A DNA stretch of 64,000 nucleotides from Oikopleura dioica (taxonomy: Eukaryota > Chordata > Appendicularia > Copelata > Oikopleuridae), in assembly GCA_907165135.1 (NCBI GenBank), contig OU015566.1, positions 6,122,157 through 6,186,156 on the forward strand, read 5' to 3'. This document shows positions 10,265 through 22,172 of the stretch, piece by piece (the first letter of the stretch is position 1; the number at the start of each line of letters is the position of its first letter). Position numbers and translations under genes: made by a program. The notes below the pieces were generated by a model, which saw only the letters and a program-made list of their open reading frames with translations, did not search any database and was not told the DNA's origin.

Positions 10265-12074
10265 ATGTGGAAAAATCTATTGCTGAGTTCATCGGTTTTC
10301 CACTCTTCATGGGCATTGAACTGCTATGAATGCGAGGTGCTCCTCGACCACCTTGGAAACATGGTCGGTTCTGGCTACGCTTCTTGCTTCGACGACCCGA
10401 GTGCAGGGAAGAGCGTCGAGTGTGAGAGCGATGCGACTCGATGTAAAACGGAGATGACAGTTGAATGGTACTTCATGGGCGAGCAGATGGTTCATATGAA
10501 GCGCGGGTGTGCCGCGAAAGGAACGGATAAGATAGAATAACTTTTATCATAATGATTTTGTTATAAATCCGATGACAGAGGATCAAACTGACAAAGACTG
10601 CGGCGATGGTGAGTTCGAAGACATCGTCAAATGGCGAACTTGCGAGGACACTTGCCAAACCAACAACTGCAACAACGAAAATCACGGCGATGCGGTCAAG
10701 GCGCTTTTCGACAGTGGCAATCGAAACCTTCAATGCCACTCCTGCACATACGCAAAGGATGCTTTCGGAAACATCATCGGCGGCTCGAACGAAGCTTGCA
10801 CAAAAGAGGACGTTTCTGATGAAAACTTCCTGGTGACGTGCCCGATTTACGCAAACGCTGCTTGCTTTACTGCTGCATCGTGGCATTTCGAAGGGTCGAT
10901 CGAGGTAGAGGAGGACTACAAAGGATGTTCGACGTTTAATTACGAGTTTTCAATTTTGCAAATATATTTTTGATAGACATATTTTTTGATGATTTTTTCT
11001 CAAATCAAAATTTACGACAAAAATGAACAGTTAAAATCTCCAAAAAGACTCAAGGATGAAGAGCCAGTGTGCTTAGAGTGGGATTTCGACGAACTTGCCT
11101 ACACGTCATGCAAAAACACTTGCAGTTCAAACGGATGCAATGCAAAGACCCCGGAAAGGACCAACTCCTGCTACAAGTGCGAAGCGATGATTGATCATGC
11201 CGGCAACATTGTTGGCACTGGAGACAAAGACTGCTTCGATAGCCCGAGAGAGGACATGATGGTCGACTGTGGAGTCCACGCCACATGCAGAACAGATTTT
11301 GCCGTGGAAATGTCTTTTAGTGGAGCGCAAGTTGCAAGAGTCAAACGAGAATGCTCGCCTAAAGGAAGAATTACAAAAAAAAAATAGAAAAAAAGTTTTG
11401 CCAACTTATTTGTTAATCTTTTAAAAGGAGTTTTCGAGAGCAACAAATGTACCCAAGGCGAAATTCCCTTCCTCGACTGGACAGGATACAAGTGGAAGGT
11501 GTGTCACGACGATTGCGAAGGCCAAGGATGCAACGATCGAGCTCATTCAAATCAAGTTCAATCACTGTTTGATCAACGCGGCGGGGAGAAACTGAAATGC
11601 CACTCGTGCATTTTTGCGAAAGACCAGGACGGCGCCATCATTGGCGGTTCAAAACAAGAGTGTCAAAAGCCTGATACTTCCGAAGAAGGCTTCCTCGTCG
11701 AATGTCCAATCTATGCGAATGCGGCTTGCTATGCCGCTTCCTCATGGCACTACGAGGGGCCTTTGGAAGTCGAGGAAGATTACAAAGGATGCTCGCCATT
11801 TAAAATCCCTGTTGAAGAAGAATGCAAGCCTTGGACAATGGCCAAGGATTTTAAATGAAAAATAATGTTATAAAATAATCTTTTAAAGTAATGAAAAGGT
11901 GATAAATTGACGCAAAGTTTCGAAATCCTTTTGAAAGAAAACAGTGATTACGAGACTTGTCTATCTTCCTGCGATTCTGATGGCTGTAACTCGAAAACTG
12001 CAGACAAGCCTTCTTCCGCCACCGACTTAACTTTGCAGTTCGGTTTCTTACTGTTCTCTTACTTCATGCTCTAA
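10265..12074 (+). CDS. Four-domain Ly6/uPAR-like protein, probably GPI-anchored
   Basis: This is a secreted protein with four cysteine-rich LU-type modules. After a signal-like start (MWKNLLLSSSVFHSSWA) come module A (NCYECEVLLDHLGNMVGSG), module B (LQCHSCTYAKDAFGNIIGG), a second A (SCYKCEAMIDHAGNIVGTG) and a second B (LKCHSCIFAKDQDGAIIGG). Module ends have the CxxTCxxxxCN pattern typical of the family. The C-terminus is hydrophobic (TLQFGFLLFSYFML), which suits a GPI signal. Two introns at equivalent module positions (after AAKG and SPKG) have no GT donor but keep frame as GA-AG. The A-B-A-B order points to tandem duplication of a two-module unit. Exact borders near 10940-11040 and 11860-11940 are uncertain. 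Confidence 0.78.
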
Positions 12075-12347
12075 ATTTGATTAAACTTTCTTCTTGATTT
12101 TTGCGTTCTCTTTCATTACCTGAGACTTCATGCAAGGGCACTTGTTTTAAAAATTTCAGTTCGAACTTATCGCAAATTCATTCCCACTTGATACTTTCTT
12201 TTATCTGAATAATTATGTTATTTTTATTTTATACGGAAGATATATTTATTATTTTATACAAAAGCACCCTTTCCGGTCTCACGAAGAATACAATCATATC
12301 AAAAAGTATGTATTTATCTTATCCTTTCTGTTAGGATAAAAGCAGAG

Positions 12348-14402
12348 ATGATTTCGCAAATAAATCGGATACAAGCGATATGGGGACTGATTCTCTTCAT
12401 TTTGTAAGCGCCTCTTTAAGTTACTAATTGATTCATAATGGCGATTCTAGTCTTGTTCTGGCTGTTGTTCTTCCAACGACGCTGATCCCCCGACAAAAAG
12501 ATAAACTCCAGTGCGAAAATAGCGAGAATGGAAAAGCCCGGGCAGTTTCTTTGGACAAAAGGCCATTGGGGGACGCAATCAGTTACTGCTCTGATTGCGA
12601 AGGGTTCAACTCTTATATATGTGGGGGGAGACTTCCCGAGGTAATCTTGGGATAAAAGTAGGGACTATAAAAGATTACTAGATCGAATCGGATGAGTACT
12701 GGAATGGGTGCGTCAATAATGCAACTCCAGCAGGTAGAACAAAATCAGATTGCAGCGACGTTGATGAACTCAAGTACTTCATTTGCGAGTATGATTTCAA
12801 CTGTGACGAATGGAAGCTTCTGTTCAAGTAAGATCGAGATAAGCATACAGGTGAACGAGTCTAAAATATCAACGTTAAGTTTCAACGAGACAACAAGTAC
12901 AACATCCTCTACTCCCACAATAACCTCAGTCGAAGGCTTGCCGGAGTGGATTGAGCCTTCTTTTGACTAGCTAGCTCATACTTTTACGTCTCTGATCTGA
13001 AAGCTAGAAAAGAGAGGATAATTGATTCCTGTAAGCCTTCTCCTCCGCATCTTCTTCAACCACTAGCTCAACTACAACGACGACAACAAAGTCAACTACG
13101 ATGACAACAACGACGACGACTACATCAACGACAACAACAATAACGACAACTCCAGCGACGACAACGACAGCGTCGACAACACCAACAACAACAACAACGA
13201 CTACTACTTCTACTACAACTACCACAGCAAGTACCACAACAACAACTACAACTACTTCTTCTACAACTACGACTACAGACAAAAGACAACCGGTAAAATT
13301 CTTCTTGCTTACTTCGATCGACTTCACTATTACAATAATCATAAAATTTGAACTTAGAGCGGCGTCAATATTATGCTTCTCGCCCCGACTTTAACGCAAT
13401 CACACGTCATTTCTGGCGATGGACTGAAGAAATCAACTCCAGTCATCAGTGCGCCATCTGAAAACTACGCTCAAAATAGCATTTTTGCCGTTGTTAAGGG
13501 AGTATTTTTCATTTTCGGAGGAGAATCTGATGATAAAAAGGTCATTTTTGTGAAAATATTAAATTATCGAAGACAATTATTAAAGATAGCAAGACTAAGT
13601 GGGTGTAGCCTGGTTGACACTGGCTTGAAAACAGGAGGAAGATATAATTCTGGATCGACTTCTTCCGCAATCGAAATCAATAACGGGGAGCAAGGTTTAA
13701 ATTCGATCATTTCATTGTTCCAATATTTTAAGCTTTACTTTGCTTCGATGTTGAATCTTCAAAAGACTGCGAAATTTTTGATACAACCAGTATCGCATCG
13801 ACACATTCAACCCAGTTCACGCATCAGAGAGGATCTCTTGGCTACTACCTCGGCCAGCCAACGACTGTAGGAAGCGTTCAAAGTGACGGACAGAACAAAG
13901 TCGAAACCTTCTCAGCTACAGGGTGGACGAGCTTGCCTGATAGCCCGAGGTAGACTACAAAATAATTCAGTCGTTATTCTGCTATAGAAATACTCACAAC
14001 AACTGTTTGGTTGGCTTAGAAAGTGGAGCGATGCTAATGCTCGGCGGCTATCGTTACGATGGTTTTAAAACTCTCGTTCGAGGTATTTGGCGATTGAAAG
14101 AAGGAAGTTGGTCGAAAGTAGGAAGCCTTCCAGAAGTAAGACGATAAATTTAGAAAAAGACTTTATCATCATTAATTAAGCGTTCTTCTCGAGTCTCCTT
14201 CATGAAATTTGGCAATTTCATCTACCTCTTTAATGGCGCCGGGACTGCTTCAAACAATAAATATCCTGAGCAGCGAGTAGAAATCCTCGACGACGAAGTT
14301 GTTGCAACTGAAGTTATCGGCCACCACACTTTCTCTTCTAGTTTTCCCGTGCTCGTTGAAGTCTCTGCTGACTTCTGTGCCCCCGAAAGTGTATTCTTTT
14401 AA
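12348..14402 (+). CDS. Mucin-like extracellular protein with kelch-type repeats
   Basis: The first exon encodes an uncleaved-looking signal or anchor (IWGLILFIL) and is followed by GTAAGC. Then comes a cysteine-containing region with YWNGCVNNATP and KYFICEYDFNC, which resembles the end of a C-type lectin fold. A threonine-rich tract (about 13060-13290, almost only T with S, A, P, I) is probably O-glycosylated. The last part has kelch-like blades with FIFGGES and MLMLGGYRYDG plus a following IYLFNG. At least six exons are needed and I did not fix every junction. A second mucin/kelch-like locus lies at 56.5-60.3 kb. It is probably a surface or matrix protein. Confidence 0.6.
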
Positions 14403-14528
14403 TTTTCATGCTAAAGCTACTCTGACTTCTCCTGACTTGCATAAAAACGATTAAAAACTTTCAAAAATAAATAATATGTCACTGATTTTCGTTGTCAGGA
14501 TTGATTGAATTTCTTTCAGAAGGATCGG

Positions 14529-16442
14529 TTAAATTTTCGGTTTTATCATTTTTTCTTGACTTTCTTCTTCTTCATTGTTGTCGCCATTGCTTGTCAGGCA
14601 GCAGTAAGATTTGAGTTTGATGAGCGAGAGAGGCGGCAAATTGGAGAAAATACCGGTGGAAATAAGAGTTGATGCAGCGATGATTCCAAGAGTAAAATAC
14701 ATGATGAAGAATTCACTTTTGAGCATGCACTCTGCTCTGAAAGGATGAACAATCATCTGGTAGCTTCTGAAGTCGGATTCATGTAGCTTTTCTTCGAAGC
14801 AATTTCCTTCAATTTTGACTCGGTCTTTCAAAATCTGGAAAAATATTGAAACGTCGAATTTAATATTCTCTTACTGATAAGGAGCTGTCATCCACCCGTG
14901 CGCAAATGCTGTTGTTTATTTTGTTTTCCTGGTTGACTTGATCGATGCAGAAGTCGATGATTAAATCGTTGAGAGAAATCATCAACGCGCATAAAACTTA
15001 AAAATAAAAAGTGGTTTTGACAAATTTCTTACTTAATGACAATTGAGTGATACCAAGCAAGATAGTCAATATTCCCTGAGCTACTGGGGCGCAAAAATAT
15101 TCGGCTGCCTTTTGCTCAATAATTTTTTGATTTTCGGCGAAGTCGATGTTTTCCTTCACGCAGCCGGTCTTCAACAAAATGTTCAGTACCAGCATCATCA
15201 TTTTGATAATCGTGGGTAGGTAGGTAATGAATGAGCAAAGGGGAGATATACAGGAGATGTATAGGTAGATTTCGATACAGGACCTGGGTTCGGCAACCTG
15301 TATAGAAAACCTGAGTCAGGGTTTTAAAAAGACGCGAGAATTTTGATTTTCAGACCCTGACTCAGGTAATCCAAAAGGTTGACGAGCCCATCACAGGACT
15401 TCCATGAACTAGAGTAACTCAGCTAGATTCTGAATTGATATTGCGAAAAAACTTACCAAGAAATCTTGAAAAGTAAAAATAAACAAGCATTACTTCGAAG
15501 GCCTTGAGAAAAAAGCTATCAAGAATTTTATGCTCGACAATTAATTTGAATATTTTCGTCAACATCCTTCTCTCTCCGCTTCTCTCCGTTCTCATGAGCA
15601 GGAAAATCGTTATCATATGGCTAAGAAGCTTCAACGAGGCACAAATTATCAGCGAAATCGAGACCCAATGAACAGGGTCAACTGCGAGGGTGGAACCAGT
15701 GTTGTACTCGTACCAGACAAAAACTGGGGGAAGAATTTCGATTATTGGAATTAGCGCAAAAATCAAAGATGAAAATATGGACAGCTTTCCGTTGAATTTT
15801 GAGTTGACGATGACAAATGCCAAACTACAAGAAATAGTCGCGATGAGAAAACACTGTTGAGTCCAAAAGTAAAAGGTTGTGTCGGGATCATATGGAATCA
15901 TTTTGATTAGATTCAGTCTGTATCGCATTCTTTCCTCGGTCTCCTTTGCAAAAGATTTCTTGTCAAATATCGTTTTTGTAACTAGCCGTACAGTGAGCAT
16001 GACAATGTTCATTTCTTGCTCATCAGAAATACTCTCTTCGGATGATTCTCTCCGTTTCATGATTCGTCCATTTTCTCGTCCGAAGTAGCTTCTGCAGTTT
16101 CCATCAATTACTTCCCTATCACTTTGACCGTTACCATAAAAATCACATATATTCGCCGCTTCATCATCAGTCACATTTATTTGCGCCGTTGTTTGGGAAG
16201 ACGAATCCATGAACAAAAGTTCATCCCCGATTCCAAATTTGAACTTCAGTATTGACTTCAATTCTTCTTCAAACTTTCAATCGGATATATATTTTAGAAT
16301 AAAAATTCGAATTTACCCAACTGACTTCAATTTCTTCAGCTTGCCAGACAGTCTGAAATCGTGAAAGAACTCTGTTCATTCTCTCTGCTCTTGAGTCCGC
16401 TTGGAATGACCGAGCTAGAAGCAACAAAAGTAAAAATCGCAT
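14529..16442 (-). CDS. Multi-pass membrane protein, unrecognised
   Basis: The start at 16442 gives a signal peptide (MRFLLLLLLARSFQA). After a charged extracellular part come about seven or eight hydrophobic segments, among them FLIATISCSLAFVIV, IFSSLIFALIPIIEIL, VSISLIICASLKLLS, ILTILLGITQLSLS and YFTLGIIAASTLISTGIF. Late cysteines suggest an outside loop. Introns at about 16315 and 15457 are canonical. The latter intron contains a 108-bp MITE. The C-terminus is acidic (DNNEEEESQE). I do not recognise the family; a channel or receptor is possible but not shown. Confidence 0.6.
15284..15391. mobile_element. 108-bp MITE in an intron
   Basis: The ends CTGGGTTCGGCAACCTG and AGGTTGACGAGCCCAT belong to the same family as the copy at 4565-4743. 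The flanks TACAGGAC (15276-15283) and CACAGGAC (15392-15399) match at 7 of 8 positions. It lies within the long GTAAGT intron of the membrane-protein gene. Confidence 0.75.
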
Positions 16443-16794
16443 GACTTCACTTGATTCTCTAAAAATGAGAATGACAGCTGACGAAACTCCAATTTGTTGA
16501 AGGTGTGTAGGCCGGTTACTCTACTGCCCTGATTTTCAAAAGCTGCAGCCGGAAATTCAGCGTTTCGATGACAATTGAAGTCTTGTTTGAATGATAACAA
16601 CTTAATTATTCGGAACAAACCGAGTTGAAAGAGACCGATGAACAATGATTTCAGAGAGAACTTTTCTTGATTATATATTATAATTTATAATAAAAAATCA
16701 GCATCGAATAAATTTCTGTCAAGGCTCAATTTTAAAATATATTCTTAATTATTTTCTTTTATTATCCGTCAATATATATAAAAACTTGCACCGT

Positions 16795-17304
16795 TCATAC
16801 GAATAACAGTTGCACAGAATTATTTCTAAACCAAGAAAGCGCAGAATCTTTCCACGAAGGAACGAGTTTAACAGTATTTGCCGCGTGAACCATAAACAGT
16901 AAATATGCCTGACTCTCTGGAGCGAGTTCTTTTCCAAGCTCAAGGACTTTGTTCAGAGGATCAGTGTTTGAGGAACAGCTTTTCATCGCCAATTCAAAGT
17001 CGTTGAAAACAGGCTCGAACTTTTCATCCTCAGTGATTTTTTTCAACCCGGAAACAATATCGTTTATTGCGTTTTCTCTTGAATTTTGTTGATCCGGACC
17101 GTCTGTGACGGAAATCCCCATCTTTCCTCTTTCCTTTCTTTTCGGCTTTTTCTTTGTTTTCTTTTTCGTTTTTATTTTGCCGCAGAAAAAGTTCGGCAGG
17201 CAGCTCTTTTTTCCATTCTCTTTGAGAAGCTCAGTTATAGTCTCTTCAGTATCAGGTGCCTCGCTCATCAGAAGCTCTTCAAAAAGTTCAGCTGACGATT
17301 TCAT
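16795..17304 (-). CDS. Lysine-rich hypothetical protein
   Basis: A single open frame of 169 codons with a clean ATG (MKSSAELFEELL). An acidic N-terminal helix is followed by a lysine block around residues 43-60 (KTKKKTKKKPKRKERGK), a possible nuclear or nucleolar signal. The C-terminal half is helical, with NAINDIVSGLKKITEDEKF and a hydrophobic stretch QAYLLFMVHAANTV. No family was recognised. The composition and lack of stops support coding, but it could also be part of a longer spliced gene. Confidence 0.5.
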   Translation of the reverse strand: MKSSAELFEELLMSEAPDTEETITELLKENGKKSCLPNFFCGKIKTKKKTKKKPKRKERGKMGISVTDGPDQQNSRENAINDIVSGLKKITEDEKFEPVFNDFELAMKSCSSNTDPLNKVLELGKELAPESQAYLLFMVHAANTVKLVPSWKDSALSWFRNNSVQLLFV

Positions 17305-17627
17305 GCGCGTTTTTCTCTTTCAATAATTTTGCTATTGAGTAAGTCTTGTTACTGAGTCTTGTGATCTACGACTGTAACTTATTTCCAAGCGTGTTTTTTG
17401 TGTGTTTAATTACGCACGAGACTCGATGGAAAAAAATCCACACGCTCTTGTCACGGTTTTTCTTCATAAAGTCAAACAAGTCTTCAAACGAGGCCTTTAC
17501 AATTGAACAAGTCGTTTCTTCAGCCTCTTCTGAAGAACATGAGCGTTAAAATAGATATTATTTATTTACAAGTTCCTTTTTGCATTTGTGCAAGAAGAAA
17601 GAACTTTCAGCAGAAGAAAAGAAGCAT

Positions 17628-19673
17628 TTATCCAAAGTAATTATGCAAAGGCTTCTTTGCAAGCTCTTGGCTCACTCGTTCTTCTTCTCTTCTTCGCAAT
17701 TCGCGCAAAAGCACTAGAAGAGATTAGAGAAATTTTGAACAGGAAACTGGCTTACTTTTGATGGCTGAGCTTTCACTTTCGGATCCAGATAAGACCTGCT
17801 GGCCGACGGTTGGAGGCAAATGGCTGGGGTCGGCAACTCAACTCAACATGTTGAGTTGAGTAAAGTTGAGTTGAGTTCAACTCAACTCAACTCAACTTTG
17901 AAATTTCGGTGTTGAGTTGTTGAGTTTTTGAGTTAAGTTGAGTTTTGTCAAATGAAAATTGCCTAAAGAATCACGCAAGTTCTAGTGTTTCTCTTCAAAG
18001 TATTAAATTTATGAAATTATTAATGTTTTTAATTAAAAATATGCTTTTTTCAATATTTCTGCTTATTTTACTCGAAATTTGACATAACCAAAAAACTCAA
18101 CTTCACTCAACTCAACTCAACTCAACTTTGAGTTTTCAAAAGTCGAACTCAACTCAACTCAACTCGAGATTTTGGTGTTGAGTGCCGACCCCAGGCAAAT
18201 GGCCGGTAGCTAGGGCGGGTCCGTCGACCTCGGAAATTGATGATAAGGAAGCGTTATCGTTTATAACTTCGTTTTCTGAAATTGGCTATTTAAAATTTGG
18301 GAGAAAGTTGATGACATTACCTGCTGGGGCTTCTTTTGCCTCATCATCTCCTTTTTCGCTTCCTTGAAAATATGAAATGACTCCTTTCGAAATTTCTTTG
18401 ACCAAAGACGGTTCGTAATTTTCCACTTCTCCTTCACTATCGGTCGAGTCGGGCTCGGTAGAAGAGCTTTTCGCGTTGCTGAATCTTCGGGCAGAAGGAG
18501 GGAGTTTTTCGGAACTCTGGACGAGGGAGACGTTGTCGCCTGTGACGGCTTTGATGATGTGCAGTGCGACGAGGGATAGATCGGAGGTGAAGTTTCGGAT
18601 GTAGCGGAGGAGCGACTCGATGATGTCATAAACTAAAATATTTTTTAGAAAAAGAGATAAAGCTGTTTTGAACTTGCCAATTGAAATAATCCGAATAACG
18701 AGCTGAATCGTGTACAAAACCAAAACCGCGACACTGGAGCAAGAAATAATCGCCACGCGAAAAACGGTCCAAATCACTTGAGCTATTTTCTTCGCCACTT
18801 TGATCGAAAAATCCAGCGCTTGATCGGAAAACGTCTTGGTCGTTTTCGCAACGAACTGGCCAGCATCGAGGGTCATGTCGACGGCTTTGAGGGGTAAAAA
18901 CAGTTTTGGGTTTTTGGAACTCAAAACTGCTTTAAATACCCCTGCCTGGAATGGCCGAGCGGTAGAGGAAGGTGTGCTCGGTTTCGAATTCCGAGTCGGA
19001 GAGCACTTTCATGTTCAGTTTTTCTTGAGCTAAACAGAAGAAAAAATAAGATTCGCCCTTTTCAAGCTTATGAATTTTACCTTCCCGAATAGCTTGTTTT
19101 TTCTTCCTCATTCTTGATCCTGGTTTATCAATGTAAGAATCGACGACCTTCTGCTCATCGAGAATTTCCGGCAGCTTGCGCACCCGTTCGCGGATATCGC
19201 CCTGCCCAAAGATCAGCAGAATAAAGTCTTTTAGCAGACTGGAGAAGATCAGCCTCACTGTCATTATCAACGCGGTTTTGGTGTCGTTGAAGTAAAAGTT
19301 TCTTTTCAGAAAGTCTTTTTCAAGGTCAGAAATTTTCAGGAAACTCGGGTTTTTAAAGGAAGTTTATAAAGATTTTTCTGCCCGTTCCTAAAAGCCATCT
19401 TGGTCTTGTATTGCGCTTGAAAAACAGCATGCGAGTAGGTTCTTGTTCGCCCACCAAAAAGTCAGATATGAAGCACGAGTTGAGAAATATTATAAGTACA
19501 ATCGAGGCGTGTATGCTTTTATGCAGAGGCTTGACCACTTTTTTGCCTGCTGCTTCCACTTTTCTAAAAAATGATCTTTCTCGAAATCAAGGAAGAAAAT
19601 TGAGGCAAAACCTGAAAGTTTCTGATTTTGTCGGAATTAATTTTTTGAGTCCTCGCATTTTTTCTGAAATCAT
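17628..19673 (-). CDS. Multi-pass membrane protein, unrecognised, with inserted foldback element
   Basis: The inferred start is MISEKMRGLKKL at 19673. A first hydrophobic segment (ASIVLIIFLNSCFISDFLV), a second (LIMTVRLIFSSLLKDFILLI) and a third (VAIISCSSVAVLVLYTIQL) suggest an ER or similar membrane protein. An acidic Ser-rich tail follows, and a helical Arg/Glu-rich end (LLRELRRREEERVSQEL). One intron (about 19321-19389) fits only GA-AG and another (about 18638-18680) is GC-AG. A 369-bp foldback element (17825-18193) sits within the tail exon; without it and one 10-bp duplication the frame reads ATGHLPPTVGQQ. The family is unknown. Confidence 0.6.
17825..18193. mobile_element. Foldback element with 10-bp target duplication in coding exon
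   Basis: The ends TGGGGTCGGCAACTCAA and TTGAGTGCCGACCCCA are inverted. Inner parts are reiterated TTGAGT/ACTCAA words on both arms around an AT-rich centre. A perfect 10-bp duplication, GGCAAATGGC, lies at 17815-17824 and 18194-18203. A 9-10-bp duplication suits Mutator-like elements. It interrupts the minus-strand membrane-protein gene. Confidence 0.88.
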
Positions 19674-20478
19674 CTTCTTCTTTGATTTATTACACGGCAA
19701 ATTTTCTTATTTTTCGTGGTTACTTTCCACGGCTCTTTTTAAAACTGACTTATTTTTGGGAGAAGTGAAAACAACAACGGGGGCTCTAGAAACTTTCAGA
19801 ACCACAAATTCGCATTTTTCATCCAAAAACCTAGAAAATACGACATTTTCAGCGCGTAAGAGAGTTTTTTGCGAAAATTCTTCGCTCGGAAACCTGTGTA
19901 GAAAACCTGAGTCAGGGTCTGAAAGATCTTTAATGAAAAGTCGGCTAAGCTTTTTTAAAAAAGCCGCGAATCGGTTTTTCATTAAAGATTTTTCAGACCC
20001 TGAGTCAGGTTTTCTACACAGGTTTCTAAGCCCCGGGGAAACATAGGAAGACTTTTTGGTCAGTACTTTTGATGGTCAAAATCTCCGCTTGAAATTAGCT
20101 GAGAAAGTAAAACTCATTCCAATTTGTGAAAAACAAATTCCCCAGCCTTTCAAATCTGTTTGCGCAAACATCGATCTTGAATTTCGCGCTCTCCCAGAAC
20201 TCCAGAACTATTTGCATAGCCAAAGTAGGAGCTCGCTATCTGGAACTGCATCTTTCATACCTTGGCGGGGTATCTTTCTATTCACTGTTTGAATTTGCAA
20301 TCATGATATGCGCGCAGCTGGATATCGCAGCGCACAAATTTCAATTTTCGCGCAGCAGATTTTTTCGTTGAACTGACGCCCGGGGGCGCTATCAGCACTC
20401 GCCGCCGGGTATTTATGCCGCCCCCAAAAGCGGAAATAGCAAAATCAGTAATTACACAATCAGAAATCGTCATCAATT
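19674..20478. other. Intergenic interval between divergent genes
   Basis: This separates the minus-strand membrane-protein gene from the Zic gene. It contains a MITE of the CTGGGCTTAGCAACC family. Near 20377-20420, just before the Zic gene, there is a GC-rich patch (CGCCCGGGGGCGC and GCCGCCCCC) that may be promoter sequence. No gene was seen. Confidence 0.5.
19880..20036. mobile_element. MITE copy with long inverted arms
   Basis: The arms contain AACCTGTGTAGAAAACCTGA and TCAGGTTTTCTACACAGGTT as an almost perfect inverted repeat, with GTCAGGGTCTGAAAGA inside. It is the same family as 4565-4743 and 15284-15391. The target duplication is not clear. Confidence 0.8.
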
Positions 20479-21818
20479 ATGACTTACTCGACCGAATCTT
20501 CTTCTTTTTCCGAGCAAGTTCTCAGCGGACTCGTTCCTACTACCGAGATTCCTCCTATTTGCACAACTCCACCAGCAGCCATCAAAATTGAGGTAAAGTT
20601 CAGAGATATTTCTCCTAGCTTTTTTGAAAGAAAATCATCAAAAAGCCGCCTGCGGCTGCTTAGCACAACTAGAATTAATAATAGAATCAACAATGTTGAA
20701 TAAAAACTCCTTTTTCTAACCATCTTTTCTTTCAGGCAGCGAGCTACTCCTGCGACTGGGTAGAACACGGCGCGGAATGCAACCTCGAGTGGCCAAGCAT
20801 GGCGGAATTCGTCGAGCACGTCGTGGAACAACACATGATGGAATCTCCAAACGGCGAGTACTTCTGCTTCTGGAACAACTGCCCCCGCTTCGGAACTCCC
20901 TTCAAGGCCAAGTACAAGCTCGTCAATCACATGCGCGTCCACACCGGCGAGAAACCCTTCAGCTGCAACACTTGCGACAAGAGCTTTGCCAGGAGCGAGA
21001 ACTTGAAGATCCACAAACGAGTCCACACTGGCGACAAACCCTTCATCTGCCCACATCCAGGTAAAAACTCAAAATTGAAAATCAAATTTAAAAATCAGGG
21101 AATATTTTCAATATTCTTATTTTTTCTTTCTCTCAAAATTGTCTATTTCAGGTTGCGGCCGCGCCTTCTCCAATTCTTCCGACCGAAAGAAGCACCAGAA
21201 CGTCCACCAGAAAGGCGTACTCATGTGCCCGATTCTCGGCTGTGACCGAAGCTACTCCCATCCTTCTTCGATGCGAAAACACCTGAAAACTCACGGCGCA
21301 GCAGCGAAAGGAGTTCCTCTTCCTCAGCGAATTCTCGAAGGAAGCAGCCAGCTCAACCAACAGATTCATCAGGTAAAAATTTCTCCACCTCTTTCGCATT
21401 ATAACAATCGTTCTAGGGAATCCAGAGCCTCGTCGACCCAGCATACCTCCACAATCAGCATCCTCCACATCCACTTCAGCCGATGGGCTCTCCTCACTCA
21501 GCCGGCTCCGGCTCTCCTCCTCCGTTTCATCCCTTCCCGCTCTACCAACACCCAGCCAGCTTCATCAACACTTCGGCAGACTCTGGCCTCGCCTCCTCGC
21601 CAAACCAGTCGATGGGTTCTCCAGGCTCGACCGAAAATCAACCTCCTTACTGGACTCCTTTCCTCAGCGAGCTGAACTCTGCCGATGCCCCTCCTGCAGC
21701 TCCTCAGCAGCAATTCCCCTTCTGGCCGGTTCCAGCTCCAGCTCAGCAGATGAACCATTTCTGGCGAAATCTTCACAACCACAGCAATGGCGAAACGACC
21801 GTTCCATCCGTCTACTAG
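20479..21818 (+). CDS. zic: Zic-family zinc-finger transcription factor
   Basis: This is a nuclear C2H2 transcription factor of the Zic/odd-paired class. The family acts in neural and muscle patterning. The expected five fingers are present: a diverged first finger ([17 protein letters not shown] then HVVEQH), a second ending [19 protein letters not shown], a third with [18 protein letters not shown], a fourth with [19 protein letters not shown] and a fifth with [18 protein letters not shown]. The words [22 protein letters not shown] and NSSDRKKH are diagnostic of Zic. The C-terminus is rich in Pro, Ser and Gln. At least four exons; introns near 20592, 21061 and 21373 are canonical. Confidence 0.93.
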
Positions 21819-22172
21819 ACAGCTCATCCTCCGAAGCCTATTTATTTTTTATTCTAAACCTTTTTTTTTCTATCAAAAACTGCCATTGATATATTTTCCT
21901 TTTATTTTCGTCTTTCTTCATTTTCTGTAAATAATTTGATCAAAAATATAAAATCCGAAAAAAAGCCAATTTGTAAAAATTTATTCTTTTCTCCGTTTTC
22001 CAGATTTTTTCCAGCAGGCGGAGGACCTTCCGCGCGCTCCCATAAAAAAGAGTCCTCCGGCAGTTAGAGATGAGAGAAATCCAAGAATTTATAATTTTTA
22101 GATTTGATGATAGTTTTTACCTGTACGATCATAGATATAGAAAAAATTTTTAGAGAAAATTGTTTTAGAAAA
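21819..22172. other. Short intergenic interval
   Basis: This is the 3' UTR and terminator side of the Zic gene, followed by AT-rich sequence before the next gene. No feature was recognised. Confidence 0.5.

Noticed and set aside
13004-13342. Minus-strand frame of almost pure valine
   Set aside because: It is the reverse of the threonine-rich mucin tract.
18948-18995. tRNA-like A box (TGGCCGAGCGG) and B box (GGTTTCGAATTCC)
   Set aside because: The B box has an extra base, no cloverleaf stems can be formed, and the sequence is antisense to a good coding exon.
19411-20046. Long plus-strand frame of 211 codons
   Set aside because: It runs through a MITE and antisense to spliced exons of the membrane-protein gene; no protein-like features.
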